NCBI GenBank assembly: GCA_039028235.1
Contig: JBCCIN010000198.1
Location: forward strand, 1-9,460
Length of the DNA: 9,460 nt
Source of the DNA: JANQPX01 sp039028235
GTDB lineage: Bacteria > Pseudomonadota > Alphaproteobacteria > Geminicoccales > Geminicoccaceae
Direction: 5' to 3'
The notes beneath the pieces are model-generated. The model saw nothing but the letters and a program-made list of their open reading frames with translations, was not told where the DNA came from and did not search any database. This document shows, one piece after another, positions 6,053 through 9,460 of the stretch (position 1 is the stretch's first letter; every line of letters starts with the position of its first letter). Made by a program: the position numbers and the translations under genes.

Positions 6053-7075
6053 ATGTTTCTTACGCACACAAAGGTTGGGCAACGGTCGAAAGGCCGGGTG
6101 TTCAGTGATCTGTCGTTCCTGGAGCAGGCCAAGCTTCGTGCCGAAGCGCTGGCACTCCGCTGCCTTTGGCGGTTAAGCCTGATGCTTGGTCCTGAACGGG
6201 CCTCGAACTTGGCCGCCAGGCTGATGGGATGGTTGGTCGGACCGGGACGTGACGTCATCCGCCGCATCCGCCGCAATCTGAGCATCGCTCTTAAGGATCA
6301 GGAGCAGCCGAGCATCGATCAACTGACCGAGGAGGCGGCATCGAATCTTGGCCGTGTGGTTGTTGAATATCCCCATCTTCGCCGGATCGCCGGGCATGAG
6401 CTGCCTCGGTTCATCGACTTCGTCGCCGAGACCCCGGAAGCGGCCGTCACCCCGGAACGGCCGTCCGCTCTCTATATCGGCGTCCACCAGGCCAATTGGG
6501 AGATCCTCTCGGCTTTGGCCTTCCCGCTTGGCAAGCCGATGACCATCGTGGTCAGCCCCCTCTCCAACCCGTTCGTCCATCAGCTGGTCAGCAAGGCCCG
6601 CCCCGATGTCTGGGTCGAGCAGGCGGAGCGAGATCAAGCGACTCGCAGCCTGGTGCGTTGCCTGCAAAGCGGCCGCAGCGTCGGCTTATTGGCTGACCAA
6701 CGCTATGAGGGCGGTCAGTTGGTGCCCTTCTTCGGGCAAGATGCCATGACCGCCATCGGTCCGGCGAAGCTCGCGATCAAATTCGGCTGCGATCTCGTTC
6801 CCACCCGGATCGAGCGCATAGGCGCGGTACGCTTTCGCATCACCACCTTCGCCGCCATCCGCCCGGATCAGGCGATCATCGGCGACCAGAAGCAGGCGGT
6901 CGACATGATGCGCCGGGTGAATCAGCATTTCGAAGCCTGGATCAGGGAGAAGCCAGGTGAATGGATGTGCATGAAGCGCCGCTGGCCGAAGTCGGTCTAC
7001 CGGGATGTGACCAGGCCGCTGCCACCTTCGTCCAATGGGTCGCCGGAGCCGGTTTCAGGAGCGGCCGCAACTTAA
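6053..7075 (+). CDS. LpxL/HtrB-family lysophospholipid (lipid A biosynthesis) acyltransferase
   Basis: This 340-residue protein belongs to the family that transfers a secondary acyl chain from acyl-ACP to lipid A precursors at the cytoplasmic face of the inner membrane. The catalytic HX4E motif is HQANWE with H145 and E150, preceded by YIGV as in the family's TGHxGNWE. Further family blocks are LLADQRYEGGQLVPFFG (from about residue 212), AIGPAKLAIKFG (about 234-245), and a terminal NQHFEAWIREKPGEWMCMKRRW (two blocks, about 290-311), the equivalent of the usual NxxLExxIRxxPxQWxWxHRRW. ATG 6053 has no clear ribosome site. An in-frame GTG at 6098 has GAAAGG a few bases upstream and would begin MFSDLSFLEQAKLRAEAL, closer to the family N-terminus, so the true start may be there. 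The tail after residue 318 is proline-rich and nonconserved. The next gene, 9 bp away, encodes a lipid A deacylase, supporting a lipid A role. Which chain or acceptor it uses is not determined. Confidence 0.85.
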   Translation: MFLTHTKVGQRSKGRVFSDLSFLEQAKLRAEALALRCLWRLSLMLGPERASNLAARLMGWLVGPGRDVIRRIRRNLSIALKDQEQPSIDQLTEEAASNLGRVVVEYPHLRRIAGHELPRFIDFVAETPEAAVTPERPSALYIGVHQANWEILSALAFPLGKPMTIVVSPLSNPFVHQLVSKARPDVWVEQAERDQATRSLVRCLQSGRSVGLLADQRYEGGQLVPFFGQDAMTAIGPAKLAIKFGCDLVPTRIERIGAVRFRITTFAAIRPDQAIIGDQKQAVDMMRRVNQHFEAWIREKPGEWMCMKRRWPKSVYRDVTRPLPPSSNGSPEPVSGAAAT

Positions 7076-7084
7076 CGCCTGAAG

Positions 7085-8281
7085 ATGCAAACCGAAAAAC
7101 CTGAGGCTCTCAGGTGGCATCACCGACAGGACATGCAGGAGGGTCCGGGATCGGGTCGGGCAAGTCTGTTGAAGAGGATAGCTCTTAGAATATCTGCAAC
7201 ACCCGCGCTTTGTCGCCTGTCTCCTTCTAGGTGCAAAACAGACACGCGCCATGCCGGTCGTCTCCTGCTTGTCATGTTCGTGCTCACGCTTGCCTCGCAA
7301 TCGTCAGAAACACTGGCCGCCGCTCGGGCGGTCGACGACGCCGATTTTTGTGACGTGGTTACGCTGCATCTCGACAATGACGAGATGGGCGGGACGGATC
7401 GACACTATACCGGTGGCCTTCGCATGGCCTGTGTGACCTCGCCACCGCGATGGCTGCAAGGTGTTTGGCCCGAATCGCACTCCGACACCCTCACCCGCGA
7501 CCGAGCCACCTTTTCGATTGGACAGAGCGCCTTCACACCTGACAACCTATCGCGTCGCGAGCCTATCGAGGACGATCAGCCCTATGCCGGCTGGCTCTAT
7601 CTCGGTTTTGGTCTGGAACGGGATGTCGTCTTCAGGTCGGATCGTCCTCGGTATCTTGAGAGTCTCGAGCTCCAGCTCGGCGTCGTCGGTCCCTGGTCCG
7701 GCGTGGAACAGTTGCAAAGCGCCCTTCACGATCTGACCAATGCGACCGATCCACAGGGCTGGGGCAATCAGCTCGACAATGAGCCCGGCATCAATCTCTT
7801 CTACGGCCGTCAATGGACGGGCGCTTCTGAAATCGACATCACCCCCTATGAGGGTTTTCCCGATCTGTTCTTCGACGTCACCCCGGAACTCGGCATGGCT
7901 CTCGGCAACGTCCATATTTTCGGCGCCGGCGGCATCACCTTTCGTATCGGGAGCTTCCAGCCGGATGATCACGGACCGCCGGTCATCCGGCCAAGCCTGC
8001 CCGGATCCGACGACTTTCCCCGTCAGCAGGGATTCTCGGCCTATCTGTTCGGAGGCCTGGAAGGGCGTGTCGTCGGCCGTAACATTTTTCTCGACGGCAA
8101 TAGCTTCCAGGACGACGGGCCGAGCGTCGACAAGAACATATTGGTCGGCGAGGGGCGTGTGGGCTTGGCGTTTACGTTCGACGACGTACGCTTCGCCTAC
8201 ACACAAGTTTTTCGGAGCCAGGAATTTGCCGGTCAGCCTCGGCAAAGTTTCGGGACAGTAACCGTGTCGCTGAGATTTTAG
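7085..8281 (+). CDS. LpxR-family outer-membrane lipid A 3'-O-deacylase
   Basis: LpxR proteins are 12-strand outer-membrane beta barrels that cleave the 3'-acyloxyacyl group from lipid A in a calcium-dependent reaction. The family blocks occur in order: LHLDNDEMGGTDRHYTGGLR (N98/D99, matching the N-D pair of the active site), GQSAFTPDNL (146-155), DDQPYAGWLYLGFG (163-176), ELQLGVVGPWSG (195-206), then ALHDLTN with H215 as the probable catalytic histidine, QGWGNQLDNEPGINLFY, GNVHIFGAGG, RNIFLDGN (332-339), and an aromatic C-terminus ending SLRF, the usual barrel-insertion signal. A signal peptide is visible at about 55-80 (RHAGR, LLLVMFVLTLASQ, ending LAAA). The 54 residues before it are not expected, so the start is probably downstream: ATG 7133 or TTG 7169 are the in-frame choices, neither with a good ribosome site. 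It follows the acyltransferase by 9 bp. Confidence 0.88.
   Translation: MQTEKPEALRWHHRQDMQEGPGSGRASLLKRIALRISATPALCRLSPSRCKTDTRHAGRLLLVMFVLTLASQSSETLAAARAVDDADFCDVVTLHLDNDEMGGTDRHYTGGLRMACVTSPPRWLQGVWPESHSDTLTRDRATFSIGQSAFTPDNLSRREPIEDDQPYAGWLYLGFGLERDVVFRSDRPRYLESLELQLGVVGPWSGVEQLQSALHDLTNATDPQGWGNQLDNEPGINLFYGRQWTGASEIDITPYEGFPDLFFDVTPELGMALGNVHIFGAGGITFRIGSFQPDDHGPPVIRPSLPGSDDFPRQQGFSAYLFGGLEGRVVGRNIFLDGNSFQDDGPSVDKNILVGEGRVGLAFTFDDVRFAYTQVFRSQEFAGQPRQSFGTVTVSLRF
7099..7115. repeat. Short perfect hairpin just after the acyltransferase gene
   Basis: ACCTGAG, a three-base loop GCT, then CTCAGGT: a 7-bp perfect stem 24 bases past the acyltransferase stop. It falls inside the longest possible LpxR frame, in its nonconserved N-terminal extension, which supports the idea that this part is really untranslated. 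No T-run follows, so attenuation or mRNA processing is more likely than termination. Confidence 0.35.
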
Positions 8282-8327
8282 CTCGCTATTTGCAGAACGT
8301 TTGATGGCTGGCCTTCAGGGCAAGATG

Positions 8328-8373
8328 CGGCTAAGCGGTGGGGATGAACGCAGAGCGCCTTCCGCTTGAGCCG
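8328..8373. terminator. Bulged hairpin downstream of the LpxR-like gene (possible terminator or processing signal)
   Basis: CGGCTAAGCGG (8328-8338) pairs with CCGCTTGAGCCG (8362-8373), eleven pairs with one bulged base and a 23-base loop. It begins 46 bases after the LpxR stop. The loop is long and no T-tract follows, so termination is only a guess. Confidence 0.3.
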
Positions 8374-8484
8374 CCGTCGCGAGACCGAAGGGACGGCCCA
8401 GCAAATCAGCTTCAATTCAATGATGATTTCAGAGCTTCGCGAAGCGTGCTATCGAAGTGCACGAACATCCACGTTTCGAGCCAA

Positions 8485-8520
8485 AACAGAAATCTTACCC
8501 TCGTCCCCATGATTTCTGTT
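8485..8520. promoter_or_regulatory. 10-bp perfect inverted repeat upstream of the GMC gene (possible operator)
   Basis: AACAGAAATC (8485-8494) and its exact complement GATTTCTGTT (8511-8520) are separated by 16 bases. The centre lies about 60 bases before the GMC start, and the arms are AT-rich relative to their surroundings, as regulator half-sites often are. The centre-to-centre distance of 26 bases is longer than a standard operator dyad, so an RNA hairpin is also possible. Confidence 0.35.
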
Positions 8521-8531
8521 CGAACCAGAAA

Positions 8532-8547
8532 GTCCTCGATAGAGGAC
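8532..8547. repeat. Small hairpin (6-bp stem, GATA loop) 16 bases before the GMC start
   Basis: GTCCTC (8532-8537), loop GATA, GAGGAC (8542-8547). The right arm contains AGAGGA, the only Shine-Dalgarno-like sequence near the GMC start, though 17 bases away is too far for ATG 8564. If used with remodelling, the stem would hide it. The function is speculative. Confidence 0.3.
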
Positions 8548-8563
8548 GTAGCAGCGGCGCCTG

Positions 8564-9460
8564 ATGATTGAGGATCTGTCCGACCACCCAAGAGACGTGA
8601 GTTTCGATACAGAGGTCGCCATCGTTGGTGCCGGCGCCGCTGGTATCACCTTGGCGCGTCGTCTCGTCGCCGCCAATATCGACGTCTGCCTGCTGGAGAG
8701 CGGCGGGCAGGATTACGAGCAACCGGTGCAGGACTTGGCGCACGGCGAGAGCATCGGCTTTCCCTATTACGAGCTCGCCGAATCCAGACTGCGTTTTTTC
8801 GGCGGCACGACTGCGATCTGGGGCGGGCGCTCCGCAGAGCTCGATCCAATTGATTTCGAACATCGACCCTGGGTCGCCCATAGCGGATGGCCGTTGGACA
8901 AAGAGGCTTTGAAACCCTACTACGATCAGGCCTCAGCGCTTCTCGATCTGCCGACGAACAGGACGCCTCCTGGTGACGACCAGTCGGCCTTCGGTCACAA
9001 GCTCGCTCTCGATCGCACACTTCTGGAGACGTCGTCCTGGCAGTTCGATGAGCAGTTCGAACGCTTCGGTCTCGGTCGTTGTGCCGACCTGGCCGCCTCG
9101 CCCAACATTCGGATCTTGCTGCATGCCACCGTCACGCGGATTGTCGTCAATGCATCGGCGAATGCTGTGGAGGCGCTTGAGGTCACCAATTTGACCGGCG
9201 GCAAAGGAACGGTGCGCGCCAAGACCTTCGTGCTCGCGGCAGGCGGTATCGAAACGCCACGCCTGATGCTTGCCTCATCCGACCGCTTGCCGAATGGCGT
9301 CGGCAACCAGCATGACCTCGTCGGCCGGTTCTTCACCGAGCATCCGCGCGCAAGAGGAGCACAGGTCGTTTTCGACAAGATTTGGCCACTGGTGCAGGCG
9401 ATGCCACGTCTTCGTCGCGTCAATGGCCGGCTGCAGGCGTCGCTGCTGCGCGGTGCTTCA
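8564..9460 (+). CDS. GMC-family FAD-dependent oxidoreductase, N-terminal part (runs off window)
   Basis: The frame is open from ATG 8564 to the window end, 299 residues; GMC enzymes are usually 500-600, so about half is missing, including the C-terminal catalytic His-His/Asn region. The Rossmann FAD-binding motif VGAGAAG (GxGxxG at 22-27) is followed by LLESGG with E45 for the adenosine ribose. FFGGTTAIWGGRS (78-90) is the GMC flavin-contact segment. VRAKTFVLAAGGIETPRLML, in its two halves around residues 217-238, matches the second GMC signature region (AAGxxxTPxLL). The family oxidises alcohols or sugars with FAD; no export signal is seen. An in-frame stop at 8549-8551 limits upstream extension, and ATG 8564 has no good ribosome site. 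GTG 8597 with AAGAGA upstream, giving MSFDTEVAIVG, is a plausible alternative. The substrate is unknown; its place beside lipid A genes may hint at an envelope or polysaccharide role, only weakly. Confidence 0.85.
   Translation, partial: MIEDLSDHPRDVSFDTEVAIVGAGAAGITLARRLVAANIDVCLLESGGQDYEQPVQDLAHGESIGFPYYELAESRLRFFGGTTAIWGGRSAELDPIDFEHRPWVAHSGWPLDKEALKPYYDQASALLDLPTNRTPPGDDQSAFGHKLALDRTLLETSSWQFDEQFERFGLGRCADLAASPNIRILLHATVTRIVVNASANAVEALEVTNLTGGKGTVRAKTFVLAAGGIETPRLMLASSDRLPNGVGNQHDLVGRFFTEHPRARGAQVVFDKIWPLVQAMPRLRRVNGRLQASLLRGAS

Larger units (their letters stand above)
8282..8563. other. Intergenic region upstream of the GMC oxidoreductase, with three inverted repeats
   Basis: No gene is supported here; a GTG-started 77-codon frame at 8338-8571 has no recognisable features. 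Three dyads are seen and listed separately: 8328-8373, 8485-8520 and 8532-8547. The first, near the end of the LpxR gene, could act as a weak terminator or mRNA end; the other two lie where an operator for the GMC gene would be expected. No convincing -35/-10 pair was found. Confidence 0.55.

Noticed and set aside
7169..7196. TTGAAG-N16-TATCTG as an internal promoter for the LpxR-like gene
   Set aside because: Transcription from it would begin with no start codon left before the signal peptide.
7547..8245. Antisense open frame (232 codons) opposite the LpxR-like gene
   Set aside because: The + strand carries all LpxR motifs in order; the antisense product resembles nothing and mirrors its codon pattern.
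8338..8571. 77-codon GTG-started frame before the GMC gene
   Set aside because: No ribosome site or recognisable features; it spans three inverted repeats and overlaps the GMC start.

Overview
The window is about 60% GC with dense, co-directional genes and stop/start overlaps. Codon usage and protein families look like an alphaproteobacterium, most likely a member of the Hyphomicrobiales (Rhizobium/Mesorhizobium type). This is judged from sequence character only, with no database comparison. All supported genes lie on the + strand.

Region A (1-5368) is one tightly packed operon that starts upstream of the window. It encodes the C-terminus of an ADP-ribosylglycohydrolase-family protein, a PfkB-family sugar/nucleoside kinase, and a complete polyamine-family (PotD/PotB/PotC/PotA-like) ABC importer: binding protein, two permeases and an ATPase. 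Junctions are 4-bp or 1-bp overlaps, apart from one 22-bp gap. Between the second permease and the ATPase sits a 117-residue ORF that carries only the C-terminal haem-binding part of a cytochrome P450, with an intact FGxGxHxCxG motif and stop/start overlaps on both sides. The hydrolase + kinase + transporter set resembles the logic of the E. coli yegT-yegU-yegV cluster. This suggests that the importer feeds a glycosylated or ribosylated amine-like compound to the hydrolase and kinase, rather than serving only as a spermidine/putrescine importer.

Region B (5369-6052) has no convincing gene. It contains a striking long inverted repeat (20-bp perfect arms, 5475-5494 and 5543-5562), a promoter-like TCGATA-N17-TATAAT, and no recognisable coding relic.

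Region C (6053-8281) is a two-gene envelope module. An LpxL/HtrB-family acyltransferase is followed 9 bp later by an LpxR-family outer-membrane lipid A 3'-O-deacylase, so the pair probably adds and removes acyl chains on lipid A.

Region D (8282-9460) starts with a 282-bp intergenic stretch containing three inverted repeats. It leads into the first 299 codons of a GMC-family FAD-dependent oxidoreductase that runs off the right edge.

The most unusual element is the P450 haem-domain mini-gene inside the transporter operon. The long inverted repeat and the paired lipid A acyltransferase/deacylase are next.
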